This document shows positions 34,606 to 43,020 of a stretch of 64,000 nucleotides of DNA, in pieces. Source of the DNA: Ardenticatenaceae bacterium (GTDB lineage: Bacteria > Chloroflexota > Anaerolineae > Promineifilales > Promineifilaceae); assembly GCA_020634315.1 (NCBI GenBank), contig JACKBV010000005.1, positions 1 through 64,000 on the forward strand. Reading direction: 5' to 3'. Each line of letters begins with the position of its first letter. Position 1 is the stretch's first letter. The notes under the pieces are model-generated. The model saw nothing but the letters and a program-made list of their open reading frames with translations. It made no database searches and was not told the origin of the DNA. Position numbers and translations under genes: made by a program.

Positions 34606-34813
34606 CGACGCCCATTTCGTCTAATGTCACGGTTTCTTCGCCGCTGTCGGTGGTTAGTGTCAGGTCATAGGTGTGCAGATTAAAGCGGAATCGTTGTGTT
34701 GTTTCGTTGCCATCGCGGTTAAAGACAAGCTGCCCCCAAACGGCCGTTTCGTCCCGCCCGCGCAAGCGTAAACTGGCTCCCTGCCAACGACAATAATAAA
34801 CAAGTGGTTTCAT
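34574..34813 (-). CDS. Small hypothetical protein
   Basis: A 79-residue frame antiparallel to the 3' end of relA (32-bp overlap). It is beta-rich in appearance (MKPLVYYCRWQGASLRLRGR, then FRFNLHTYDLTLTTDSGEET). No family recognised and no clear ribosome binding site. It is the only sizeable frame between relA and the ABC transporter gene. Confidence 0.45.
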   Translation of the reverse strand: MKPLVYYCRWQGASLRLRGRDETAVWGQLVFNRDGNETTQRFRFNLHTYDLTLTTDSGEETVTLDEMGVVSSSAPGTLP

Positions 34814-34840
34814 AAGTGCGTCATCCGTTATGGCTTAGGT

Positions 34841-34888
34841 AAACCGCAGAAAGTTTTCGGATAACCGACACGCCAAAATCTGCGGTTT
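34841..34888 (-). terminator. Hairpin downstream of ABC exporter gene
   Basis: AAACCGCAGA (34841-34850) and TCTGCGGTTT (34879-34888) form a 10-bp stem. Within the loop TTTTCGG/CCGA can pair again. It lies 54 bp past the transporter stop. Confidence 0.5.
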
Positions 34889-34941
34889 CCTTCAAGGAAT
34901 CGGCAAGGTTTCGCGTGATTTATTTCTGAATTTCTTGCCGA

Positions 34942-36717
34942 TTACCTAGGGTTTGCGGCGTCTGTTTCATATTGTGCAAAAATACGCCGATATGCGGGCG
35001 ATGTTTCCATTAGCATATTATGGTCGCCCACCGCTTCCAACTGCCCTTTGCGCAGCACCAACACCAGGTCTGCCCAACGAATTTGCGACAACCGATGTGT
35101 AATTAAAAAGGTGGTGCGATTGGTGGCGGCTTCCTGAATGGCGTGTTGAATCTGATCTTCAGTGGCGCTGTCTACGGCGCTGGTGGAATCATCCAGCACC
35201 AAAATGCTGGGATTGGTGAGAAAAGCGCGTGCCAGGGCCAGGCGCTGCCGCTGCCCGCCGGAAAGCGTTACGCCGCGTTCGCCAACCACTGTCTCGTAGC
35301 CATCCTTAAAGCTCAAAATGAATTCATGTGCCTGGGCTGCTTTTGCTGCGGCAACGATCTCCTCTTTCGTGGCTTTGGGGCAGCCAAAGGCGATGTTTTC
35401 GGCAACGGTGCGCGAGAAAAGGAAGATGTCTTGCTCGATGATGGAGATTTGCTGCCGCAAGGTTGCCAGGTTCCAGTCGCGCACGTCGATGCCGTCCAGC
35501 AGAACACGGCCGTTTCCCACATCATAGGTACGGTTAATCAGCTTCACCAGACTGCTCTTGCCCGACCCCGTTTGCCCGACAATGGCGACCGTCATCCCCG
35601 GTTTGACGCTGAAACTGACATTCTTGAGCACATCGCCGCCCGCGACATAGCCAAATGTAACCTGTTCAAACTCAACCTGACCGCGCAGCGGCTGCTGCCG
35701 CCCGGCGCTGTTTTCATCAAGCGTCGTTTCGCTTTGCATCAACTCTAAAATGCGGCGTGCGCCAGCAATGCCCAACGACACGCGCGAATAGGCCATCAGG
35801 GAGATGAAGGTGGGAAACCCGAACAAGGAGAGCAGTCCCATGTAAGCGATGACATCGCCAACGGCGATACGGCCGTTTCCCGCCAAAATCAGCGCATGTG
35901 TAAACCCCGCTGCTTGTGTGATCCCCAACAACAGCAGCGGCAAAAACCGCGCCTCTAACTTGCCCTGTGCCACAGCACTGTCACGGTAAGCGCCCGCATT
36001 TTGGGCAAACAGATCAATCTCTTGCTCTTCTTGGGCGTCCCCTTTGACCAACTCAATGCCGTCAATGGCTTCCGCCAAACGGCTGTTCATGCGTCCAAAT
36101 GTTTCGCGCACGCCCTCCGTCACCGGATTGAGAACCCCCAGGTAATGAATCAGGGCCAGAATGTATGTCACCACAAAAAAGCCAGGAGCCAGCAGCAGCG
36201 CCCAATCATAGCGCGGTGCCAATAACAGCGGCATCATCATAAAATTGGCCGAGCCAACAACGAGGTTAATGCCGGGATTGAGCATCAGGTTCACTTCATG
36301 CACATCATTTGTCGCCCGTGCCATTGTGTCGCCCACTGGCTGCAAATCGTGGAAAGTCATGCTTTTGCCCAACAAACTGAGGTAAAGCTCCTGGCGAATG
36401 TCCCGCTCCAGCCGTTCGCCAATCAAGGCGCTGGAAAAATTGCGCCCCAATTGCAGCACCGCCCGCACGGCCTGGCTGATGATGATGCCCCATGCCGCCA
36501 CGCTCACAGCACGCATATCGGTTGGCGTCGCCAACACCGCGTCGAAGGCGATGCCGATGTAAACGGGAATGGCTGCGGCCAGCGCCGCGTTGCCAAATGC
36601 GCCGATGAACATGATCAGGAGGGCTAACTTGTGATGGCTGATATGGGAAAACAGCCAACGCTGCGGCGAGCGTGGGTCAGTGGTGAAGTCGAGGTTGGCG
36701 GTGAATTCTTGCATCAT
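34942..36717 (-). CDS. ABC exporter half-transporter (MsbA/LmrA type)
   Basis: 591 residues: a six-helix type I exporter domain (about 30-320) fused to a nucleotide-binding domain. Walker A GQTGSGKSS (about 380-388), Q-loop IIEQDIFLF, signature LSGGQRQRLALARA (about 484) and H-loop ITHRLSQI are intact. Walker B with D-loop reads ILVLDDSTSAVD (about 504), so the catalytic Glu is Asp. That substitution is typical of the degenerate-site subunit in heterodimeric exporters such as TM287-like proteins, yet no second exporter gene lies beside it. Substrate unknown. Two ACGGCCGT sites are in the gene. Confidence 0.9.
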   Translation of the reverse strand: MMQEFTANLDFTTDPRSPQRWLFSHISHHKLALLIMFIGAFGNAALAAAIPVYIGIAFDAVLATPTDMRAVSVAAWGIIISQAVRAVLQLGRNFSSALIGERLERDIRQELYLSLLGKSMTFHDLQPVGDTMARATNDVHEVNLMLNPGINLVVGSANFMMMPLLLAPRYDWALLLAPGFFVVTYILALIHYLGVLNPVTEGVRETFGRMNSRLAEAIDGIELVKGDAQEEQEIDLFAQNAGAYRDSAVAQGKLEARFLPLLLLGITQAAGFTHALILAGNGRIAVGDVIAYMGLLSLFGFPTFISLMAYSRVSLGIAGARRILELMQSETTLDENSAGRQQPLRGQVEFEQVTFGYVAGGDVLKNVSFSVKPGMTVAIVGQTGSGKSSLVKLINRTYDVGNGRVLLDGIDVRDWNLATLRQQISIIEQDIFLFSRTVAENIAFGCPKATKEEIVAAAKAAQAHEFILSFKDGYETVVGERGVTLSGGQRQRLALARAFLTNPSILVLDDSTSAVDSATEDQIQHAIQEAATNRTTFLITHRLSQIRWADLVLVLRKGQLEAVGDHNMLMETSPAYRRIFAQYETDAANPR

Positions 36718-36724
36718 GATGTCA

Positions 36725-36765
36725 GTAAACCGTATGGCGTGTTTGCTTCACGATTTACGGTTTAC
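36725..36765 (-). terminator. Hairpin at thpR 3' end
   Basis: GTAAACCGT (36725-36733) and ACGGTTTAC (36757-36765) form a 9-bp stem that overlaps the thpR stop codon and lies just upstream of the ABC exporter start. Confidence 0.4.
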
Positions 36766-37330
36766 GAAGTTGGCTTGTGTGCCGGATGGTGTAGATTGGG
36801 CCGCTGGGGCGCAGTTGGCTTTCGATGAGGTGAACGGCCGTTACCGGCACAGCCAGCTTCTTCACAGCCGTTCCCCAGGCCACATCCTTGAGGAGACGGC
36901 CATCTTTTACCCGCCCCAAGGTCAGATGTGCGCGAAAGGGTTTATCTTCACGCGGCCAGCCGAGAGCGGCAACGGCCGTTTCCACATCCCCTTGCAGTTG
37001 AAGCAGGGCGTTTGTCTCGCCCGTCAGCCCAACCCAAATTACACGGGGGCGGCTGCGGTTCGGGAAACAGCCCAGATTATCCAGTTGCAGCGTGAGTGGG
37101 GCATGCTGTGCTGCCAACTTGTCCAGATTGGCAGCGAGAACGGGGAGATCGGCAACGGCCGTTTCCCCCAAAAAACGCAGCGTCAAATGCATCAAATTGG
37201 GCTGCACCCAGCGTACACTGTGCGCCGGAACCTGCCCGGCCAGCACATCATTCACCAATCCCAATTCCGTTTTTACCGTGTCGGGGAGATGAACGGCAAT
37301 AAACGTGCGTATGGTTTTCTGCCCATTCAT
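36755..37330 (-). CDS. thpR: RNA 2',3'-cyclic phosphodiesterase (2'-5' RNA ligase family)
   Basis: About 191 residues from ATG 37330 (MNGQKTIRTFIAVHLP). The two HxTx motifs of the 2H phosphoesterase superfamily are present: HLTLRFLGE (about 48) and HLTLGRVKD (about 135). The family hydrolyses cyclic phosphate ends of RNA or ligates tRNA halves through 2'-5' bonds. The longer in-frame start is rejected because it lacks homology and a ribosome binding site. Three ACGGCCGT sites occur in this short gene. Confidence 0.88.
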   Translation of the reverse strand: MNGQKTIRTFIAVHLPDTVKTELGLVNDVLAGQVPAHSVRWVQPNLMHLTLRFLGETAVADLPVLAANLDKLAAQHAPLTLQLDNLGCFPNRSRPRVIWVGLTGETNALLQLQGDVETAVAALGWPREDKPFRAHLTLGRVKDGRLLKDVAWGTAVKKLAVPVTAVHLIESQLRPSGPIYTIRHTSQLRKP

Positions 37331-37366
37331 ATTGCCTGATTGTACAGGGGGGAATCCAGTTGGCAA

Positions 37367-37676
37367 TATGAATTAATGTACGCTACAATTTTGCCCTGTC
37401 CACAACGTAGTATCATTCATCCACTCACCACACGTACGGCGCCCCAAGCCGGACGAGAAAGTTATTTTATCCATTGCCGTTTTGTTGTAATGAGTCATCA
37501 TCGATCATGGATTGTCGATGGAAACAGTGGAAAGCCACGAAAAAGAAGAACCTTCCTAATAAAGCCTGGTAATCTTCGCGTTCTTCGCGGTTTTTACGGG
37601 AAACCTGCCGATTGATGATCATTGACGATTGATTGCTGGCAAGACGGCCCATAATTTCCCATAGGAGAAAAGGCTT
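37367..37676. other. 310-bp intergenic region without gene
   Basis: Divergent spacer between thpR and the secreted hydrolase. It includes short similar stretches around GATCATGGATTGTCGATGG and GATGATCATTGACGATTGAT and a CTTCGCGTTCTTCGCGG element near 37576. I see no protein frame with credible composition. Confidence 0.5.
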
Positions 37677-39665
37677 GTGTTGCAGAAACGTTACTTTTTC
37701 GTTGTAGTCGTTATTTTGTTGAGCTTGCTGGTCGTTGCGACAGGCATGGCTGCCCCCCAATCAGATGCTGCCCAAACAACCGATACCAAGCAAATCGCCG
37801 CCCCACCTGCGGATGTGCTCGATGGCAGCTTAGACCTGCCAGACCCGGCGCAGGTTGGCGTGCGCTCCCGTTCCGCCATGATCCCCGTCTCCCTGACGCC
37901 TGCCGCTGATGGACAGTTGTCCTGGTCTGGCGAATTTGCCCTGGATGGCGACAACATTTCCCTGGCTCTGTTTGCCCCCGATGCGCAAAACTGGCATCTG
38001 GCAGTGCAAGCGCCCGGCAGTGAGTTGGTGGCCTTAGACCAGGCGGCAAGCGAATCTGTTTCATTGGGCATTGAAGATGCCAGCTATCCAGGCGAACTGT
38101 ATTCGTTTGCCGGATATGAAGCCGGTTCCTGGACGATAGAAATTACAGCGGGAGCACAGGTGGCGGCGGAAACGGCCGTTGACGGCTACCTCGTTCTCTC
38201 CAGCGACAGCCCCTATCAACTGTACACCCACCTCAGCACCCACGCCTTGCTCGCTGGCAACGAAGTTGGATTAGTAACCTATGCTTACGATGCCGATAGT
38301 TCTCCTGAAAACGGCGCACCTGCGCCACTGGCGGGCACTATCGAGGCCGCAACCCTGGTTCTGCAAACGCCTGCCGGGGAAATGGAACTGGCGATGGCCG
38401 ATGATGGCCTTCATGCCGATGGCGAAGCGGGTGATGGCGTTTTTGGCGCAACCTTCGTCGCACAAACTGTTGGCAACTACACCGCGCAGGTGTATGTGAC
38501 CGGTAAATCGGCCGCTGGCGAGGCTTTCACTCGTACCAGCCAACATGCGTTCCCCATTATCGCCCCGGCCTTGCAATTGACGGATCGCGCTGTTAGCGCC
38601 GCCGCGCTGGATGATACCCGGATGCAGTTAAAGCTGCGTGGAACGGCCGTTGCTGGAGCATTGCCAGGCGTAACTGCTTTCGCCGAAGTATGGGGCACCG
38701 ACGCCAAAGGCGAAATGGCTCCCGTTGCCTGGATTGGTGGCATCGCCGCCCCCAGCCTGCAAGGCAGCAGCGTTACCTTGCCCCTGACTCTGGATGCCCG
38801 CTGGATCGCCCTGGCTGGCGTGAGCGCACCATTTGAACTGCGCAACATTCGCGTGCAAGACCTGGATACATCCATTCCGCTGGCACAGCTAGACCGCCTG
38901 GATATGTATGTCCGCCAAATGCCCGAAGCCGCCTACAGCACAGTTACAGAAGTGACCGACGACATGCTGATGGGCGAACACCCCACAGTACAGCCTGCCG
39001 CGCCGACAGCCGGTGTCGTCATGCTCATTCACGGCTACTGCTCTGGAGCCAACACCTGGCCGACCAGCCATTTCAGCAGCTATGCTGTCTTTAGCGATTT
39101 GAACCAGAACCGCAGCCATGATCAATTCGCGCAATTAATTGACAGCTACGGCGACAATTTCAGCTCCTTTGGCGCCATTGCGCACAGCCAGGGCGGGGCG
39201 GCTTCGCTGCACCTCTACACCTATTACTGGAGCGGCCTCGACAACTCCTCCGGTTCACGCCTGATCCAGACAGTCGGCACGCCTTATCAAGGTACGGCGT
39301 TGGCTGGCAACCTGGCCTTGATAGGGGATATATTTGGCGTTGGCTGTGGCACCAATTGGGATTTGACCTATGATGGCGCGTCTTTGTGGCTGTCTAACAT
39401 TCCTTCTTGGGCACGCAGCCGCGTTTATTACCACACCACCTCTTTTACGGATAAGTGGTGGCGGTACGATTATTGCAACATCGCCAGCGATCTCTTCCTC
39501 AGCGATCCGGATGATGGCGTCATTGAAAAATGGGCGGGCCAACTTTCTGGCGCGAACAACTTGGGACATAAGACGGGCTGGTGTCACACAACGGACATGC
39601 GTGATCCGGGGCAAACCCAGGATTCCAGCCGTAACAGCAACATGAACACCTACGCCAATCGGTAA
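37677..39665 (+). CDS. Secreted alpha/beta hydrolase (lipase/esterase-like) with N-terminal beta domains
   Basis: 662 residues from GTG 37677 (GGAG 9 nt upstream). A signal peptide (about 5-26) is followed by roughly 370 residues of beta-sandwich type sequence, including a segment (GEMELAMADDGLHADGEAGD, then GVFGATF) typical of choice-of-anchor/Ig-like domains. The C-terminal hydrolase has the oxyanion strand VVMLIHGYCSG (about 442) and nucleophile elbow AHSQGG (Ser about 504); Asp in LSDPDDGVI and His near the C-terminus (GWCHTTDM) are candidates to complete the triad. The elbow is A-H-S-Q-G rather than G-x-S-x-G, as in lipase family I members. Probably an extracellular esterase. Confidence 0.82.
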   Translation: MLQKRYFFVVVVILLSLLVVATGMAAPQSDAAQTTDTKQIAAPPADVLDGSLDLPDPAQVGVRSRSAMIPVSLTPAADGQLSWSGEFALDGDNISLALFAPDAQNWHLAVQAPGSELVALDQAASESVSLGIEDASYPGELYSFAGYEAGSWTIEITAGAQVAAETAVDGYLVLSSDSPYQLYTHLSTHALLAGNEVGLVTYAYDADSSPENGAPAPLAGTIEAATLVLQTPAGEMELAMADDGLHADGEAGDGVFGATFVAQTVGNYTAQVYVTGKSAAGEAFTRTSQHAFPIIAPALQLTDRAVSAAALDDTRMQLKLRGTAVAGALPGVTAFAEVWGTDAKGEMAPVAWIGGIAAPSLQGSSVTLPLTLDARWIALAGVSAPFELRNIRVQDLDTSIPLAQLDRLDMYVRQMPEAAYSTVTEVTDDMLMGEHPTVQPAAPTAGVVMLIHGYCSGANTWPTSHFSSYAVFSDLNQNRSHDQFAQLIDSYGDNFSSFGAIAHSQGGAASLHLYTYYWSGLDNSSGSRLIQTVGTPYQGTALAGNLALIGDIFGVGCGTNWDLTYDGASLWLSNIPSWARSRVYYHTTSFTDKWWRYDYCNIASDLFLSDPDDGVIEKWAGQLSGANNLGHKTGWCHTTDMRDPGQTQDSSRNSNMNTYANR

Positions 39666-39749
39666 AGTGGACTACCGTAAAAGTGGGTGGTGTGTCGTAA
39701 CGGCTTCAGCCGTTTGATGGACTAAAGTTGTTGCGATTTACCACCAGTC

Positions 39750-39786
39750 AAGGAACCGCGTTCCAGTCAGGGGCGCGGTTCCTTTT
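39750..39786 (+). terminator. Terminator after secreted hydrolase
   Basis: AAGGAACCGCG (39750-39760) and CGCGGTTCCTT (39774-39784) form a perfect 11-bp stem followed by a T-rich tract. An AACGGCT-TCA-GCCGTT hairpin lies about 50 bp before it. Confidence 0.8.
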
Positions 39787-39797
39787 GTTTCGCTTCG

Positions 39798-39827
39798 TTG
39801 TCTTGTAATCGAGGAATCTGATACAAT
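39798..39827 (+). promoter_or_regulatory. Putative gal operon promoter
   Basis: TTGTCT (39798-39803) and TACAAT (39822-39827) with an 18-bp spacer, 75 bp upstream of the galT start and abutting the LacI-type operator. Confidence 0.5.
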
Positions 39828-39841
39828 TGTGACCGGTCACA
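39828..39841. promoter_or_regulatory. LacI-family operator TGTGACCGGTCACA
   Basis: A perfect 14-bp palindrome with the central CpG usual in LacI/GalR operators. It starts at the base after the -10 hexamer, where binding would block transcription. A LacI-type regulator is the second gene of the cluster. Confidence 0.65.
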
Positions 39842-39902
39842 TCGTTGATTTTCCTGCGCCTGGTGCAAGATGCCGACGCTGAAGACAATTGGAGAATTCT
39901 TG

Positions 39903-40958
39903 ATGACAATCTTTGATCCTGTTGAACATCCCCATCGCCGTTACAATCCGCTCACCGGGGAATGGGTGCAAGTATCCCCGCATCGCATGAAACGGCCGTG
40001 GCAAGGCCAGGTTGAGAAGTCACCGCCAGACAACCGCCCCGCCCATGATCCAACCTGTTACCTTTGCCCTGGCAATCATCGTGCTGGCGGCTTGCAAAAT
40101 CCGCCATATGAAAGCACCTATGTTTTCACCAATGATTTTGCTGCGCTGCTGCCAGATGTGCCATCTGCGCCAGCGGCGGCAAACCCGTTGCTGCAAATGC
40201 AAGCAACCAGCGGCACTTGTCGCGTTATGTGCTTTTCGCCGCGCCACGACCTGACTTTGCCGGAGATGCCGCTGCCAGATATTCGCGGCGTTGTCGATAC
40301 CTGGGCTGCACAAACGGCCGAATTGGGGCAGCATTATCGTTGGCTACAGGTCTTTGAGAACAAAGGGGCGATTATGGGCTGTTCCAATCCCCATCCGCAT
40401 GGGCAAATTTGGGCGTTAAACGAGCTGCCCAATGAGGCGATGAAGGAGGATCGGCAGCAGCGATTATATTGGGAGGAAAACGGCCGTTTCCTGCTTCTCG
40501 ACTACCTTGCCCTGGAGCTAACCCAACAAGAGCGCCTCGTCGCCCATAACGAGCATTGGGTGGCGCTGGTTCCGTTTTGGGCGATCTGGCCGTTTGAACT
40601 GCTGCTGCTGCCGCGCCGTCATGTGCTGCACTTGCCAGACTTAAGCGCAGCGGAGCGTGATGCCTTAGCGGCCATTCTCAAGCAGGTGCTCACATATTAT
40701 GACAACCTTTTTGAGACATCCTTCCCGTATTCGATGGGCTGGCACGGCGCACCGTTCTCGTCAGGTTCTTCGGCGCAGGCTGATCTGGGGTATTGGCAGC
40801 TTCACGCCCATTTTTATCCGCCTTTGCTGCGATCCGCGACGGTCAAGAAATTCATGGTTGGCTATGAAATGTTGGGCGAGGCGCAGCGCGATTTAACGGC
40901 CGAACAGGCCGCCGCCCGTCTGCGTGCATTGCCCGACGTGCATTACAAGCAGCGGTGA
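39903..40958 (+). CDS. galT: Galactose-1-phosphate uridylyltransferase
   Basis: About 351 residues from ATG 39903, which has GGAG 8 nt upstream; the in-frame ATG at 39870 lacks one. Leloir pathway enzyme that exchanges UMP between UDP-glucose and galactose-1-phosphate. Seen: HRRYNPLTGEWVQVSPHR, Zn-type cysteines in CYLCPGN, VFENKGAIMGCSNPHPHGQIW with nucleophile His in HPH (about 164-166), and the C-terminal domain SMGWHGAPF. First gene of the gal cluster, downstream of the LacI-type operator. Confidence 0.96.
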   Translation: MTIFDPVEHPHRRYNPLTGEWVQVSPHRMKRPWQGQVEKSPPDNRPAHDPTCYLCPGNHRAGGLQNPPYESTYVFTNDFAALLPDVPSAPAAANPLLQMQATSGTCRVMCFSPRHDLTLPEMPLPDIRGVVDTWAAQTAELGQHYRWLQVFENKGAIMGCSNPHPHGQIWALNELPNEAMKEDRQQRLYWEENGRFLLLDYLALELTQQERLVAHNEHWVALVPFWAIWPFELLLLPRRHVLHLPDLSAAERDALAAILKQVLTYYDNLFETSFPYSMGWHGAPFSSGSSAQADLGYWQLHAHFYPPLLRSATVKKFMVGYEMLGEAQRDLTAEQAAARLRALPDVHYKQR

Positions 40959-40992
40959 ACCGTGCCATGATGGTGGACAAAGTAGGGGAAAA

Positions 40993-42003
40993 ATGTCCCG
41001 TTCCCATGTAACGATTCGCGATGTTGCTGCTTATGCCGGTGTTTCGCACCAAACGGTGTCGCGGGTGATGAACGGCAGTGAGCGTGTCAGCGCGGCAACG
41101 AAAGCGCGTGTCGAGGCGGCAATTGCCGCTTTGGGCTATCAACCCAGCGCCATTGCCCGCTCGATGGCAAGCGGCCGTACCGGATTATTGGCCTGTCTTG
41201 CGCCCAATCTTACCGATTACACATTTGCCAGCATGATTGATGGCGCTGAAATGGTGGCGCGGCAGCGCGGCTATTTTCTCCTCTCGGCTTCGGCGCAGGA
41301 TGAGCAAACTTTTGCCGCATTGGTGGCGCAGTTGATACCGAGCCGTCAGGTTGAAGGGGTGATGGTGATCGATCCGTATGTAGACGGCCGTTTCCAACAC
41401 CTGCTTCCCGACTTTCCCACCGTTTTCGCTGGCGCACGTCCCCACGACACAGCATCTAACTCCGTTTCGCTGGATGATGTACAAGTTGGGCAGACCGCCA
41501 CTGCGCATTTGCTCCGCCAGGGACATCGCCGCATTGCTTTGGTGACCGGCGTGCTGGGTGAAAATTGCGCACAAGATCGCAAAGTAGGCTATGAAGCCGC
41601 TTTGCGTGCTGCTGGTTTACAAATTGAGCCAGACTTAATTGTTGCCGGAAATTGGCAGGCACGCTCTGGTTATGACGCCCTGATGCACTTTGCCCAGAGC
41701 GGCAGCTTGCCCGATGCGATTTTCGCCCAAAATGACCAGATGGCTGTGGGCGTGCTGCGTGCCGCCAGAGATTTAGGCATCAAAGTTCCGTCACAACTTG
41801 CCGTTATTGGCGTTGATGACATCCCGTTAGCCGCCTATTTTGAGCCGCCGTTGACCACACTGCGCCAGGATTTTGCACGCATTGGGCAGGAAGCCGCCAA
41901 CTTGCTCATTCAGGCTGTGGAGCAGCCGACCGGGCTGCATCAGCATGTGCAATTGTCGGCGACGCTCATTGTGCGCCAGTCTACGGGCGCTGTCGCCGCA
42001 TGA
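40993..42003 (+). CDS. LacI/GalR-family regulator
   Basis: About 336 residues from ATG 40993 (AGGGG close upstream). Helix-turn-helix and hinge: VTIRDVAAYAGVSHQTVSRV, then MNGSERVSAATKARVEAAIA and ALGYQPSAIARSMASGRTG, followed by a periplasmic-binding-protein-like sensor (GVMVIDPYVD, TGVLGENCAQDRKVGYEAAL, FAQNDQMAVGVLRAARDLGI, PLTTLRQDFARIG). It lies inside the gal cluster, 34 bp after galT, and is the obvious candidate for binding the operator before galT. The inducer, likely galactose or a derivative, is inferred. Confidence 0.92.
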   Translation: MSRSHVTIRDVAAYAGVSHQTVSRVMNGSERVSAATKARVEAAIAALGYQPSAIARSMASGRTGLLACLAPNLTDYTFASMIDGAEMVARQRGYFLLSASAQDEQTFAALVAQLIPSRQVEGVMVIDPYVDGRFQHLLPDFPTVFAGARPHDTASNSVSLDDVQVGQTATAHLLRQGHRRIALVTGVLGENCAQDRKVGYEAALRAAGLQIEPDLIVAGNWQARSGYDALMHFAQSGSLPDAIFAQNDQMAVGVLRAARDLGIKVPSQLAVIGVDDIPLAAYFEPPLTTLRQDFARIGQEAANLLIQAVEQPTGLHQHVQLSATLIVRQSTGAVAA

Positions 42004-42034
42004 ACAAAAGGAAAGTTTTGCCCCGCAAAACCGG

Positions 42035-42832
42035 ATGAAGATGATGAACAAACCTGAACAACTTTACGACGCCTATATTTTTGATCTGGATGGAACCGTT
42101 TATTTAGGGGATGCGCTGCTGCCCGGCGCGGGGGAGACGATCACCCATTTGCGACAGTTGGGCAAGCGCACCGTTTTTCTCTCCAATAATCCCACGCATA
42201 CCCGTACAGACTATGCCGCCAAGCTGACACGTTTGGGTTTGCCCACGCCAGCGAGCGATGTGGTCAATTCTTCGTATGTGATGGTTGACTTTTTGCGCCG
42301 CCGTATGCCGCAGGCGAAGTTGTTTGTCGTCGGCGAGACTTCATTGGAAGATGAATTGCGTCAGGCTGGGTTTACGCTTACCGATCAGGCGGCTGATGTG
42401 GATGCCGTTATTGCCAGCTTTGACCGCACCTTTGCCTATCGCAAACTGCAAATTGCGTTTGATGCCATTCGTGCTGGCGCACGCTTTTTTGCGACCAACG
42501 CGGATCGTTACTGTCCTGTCCCTGGCGGCGGCGAACCGGATGCGGCCGCGGTCATTGCCGCTATTGAGGCGTGTACCAACACCAAAATAGAGGCTGTCGT
42601 TGGCAAGCCGTCTGTTTACATGGCCGATGCGATTCTTGGGTTATTGGGTCTGCCGCCGCAGCGCTGCATGATGACCGGCGACCGCCTGGAAACGGATGTG
42701 TTGATGGGTTTGCAGGCGGGGATGGCTGGCACGCTGACCCTGACCGGGGCAACTGATATGGCGATGTTGGCGGCTTCCGATGTGCGGCCGACTTATGTTG
42801 TGCAGCAGTTAAGCGAGTTAATTCCGGGATAG
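42035..42832 (+). CDS. HAD-IIA (NagD-like) sugar phosphatase
   Basis: About 265 residues from ATG 42035 (42041 and 42044 are in-frame alternatives). HAD motifs: DAYIFDLDGTVYLGD (nucleophile Asp), VFLSNNPTHTR (motif II Ser/Asn), the C2a cap with ATNADRYCPVPGG, VVGKPSVYM (motif III Lys) and MTGDRLETDVLMG (motif IV). NagD-type enzymes dephosphorylate nucleotides and sugar phosphates. Position between lacI and galK suggests removal of accumulated sugar phosphate, possibly galactose-1-phosphate; this is inference. Confidence 0.88.
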   Translation: MKMMNKPEQLYDAYIFDLDGTVYLGDALLPGAGETITHLRQLGKRTVFLSNNPTHTRTDYAAKLTRLGLPTPASDVVNSSYVMVDFLRRRMPQAKLFVVGETSLEDELRQAGFTLTDQAADVDAVIASFDRTFAYRKLQIAFDAIRAGARFFATNADRYCPVPGGGEPDAAAVIAAIEACTNTKIEAVVGKPSVYMADAILGLLGLPPQRCMMTGDRLETDVLMGLQAGMAGTLTLTGATDMAMLAASDVRPTYVVQQLSELIPG

Positions 42833-42854
42833 CGTGCGATGCGATAAGAAACCG

Positions 42855-42912
42855 AACCTCCCGAAGGTTATCAGTGGAACGTTTATCGCATGATCTGAAC
42901 CTCCGGGAGGCT
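42855..42912. repeat. Pair of AACCTCC-GGAGGTT palindromes
   Basis: AACCTCCCGAAGGTT (42855) and AACCTCCGGGAGGCT (42898), 43 bp apart, match the palindrome family and one of its two spacings at 17343-17657. Confidence 0.6.
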
Positions 42913-42964
42913 ATTTTGAAGGAGACAACATGCGTGGTACGCACCACCATGAATGAAAACCGTA

Positions 42965-43004
42965 GGTCGGATTAGCAATCCGACCATCGGATTAACAATC
43001 CGAT
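42965..43004. repeat. Two adjacent GGATTAGCAATCC hairpins
   Basis: GGTCGGATT-AGC-AATCCGACC (42965-42985) and ATCGGATT-AAC-AATCCGAT (42986-43004). Back-to-back hairpins immediately before the galK ribosome binding site. They resemble REP-type intergenic elements. Confidence 0.6.
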
Positions 43005-43020
43005 TTACAGAGGAGCAGCA

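Noticed and set aside
37340..37615. 91-codon plus-strand frame between thpR and the secreted hydrolase
   Set aside because: Overlaps the thpR start, no ribosome binding site and no protein-like pattern; the region looks intergenic.
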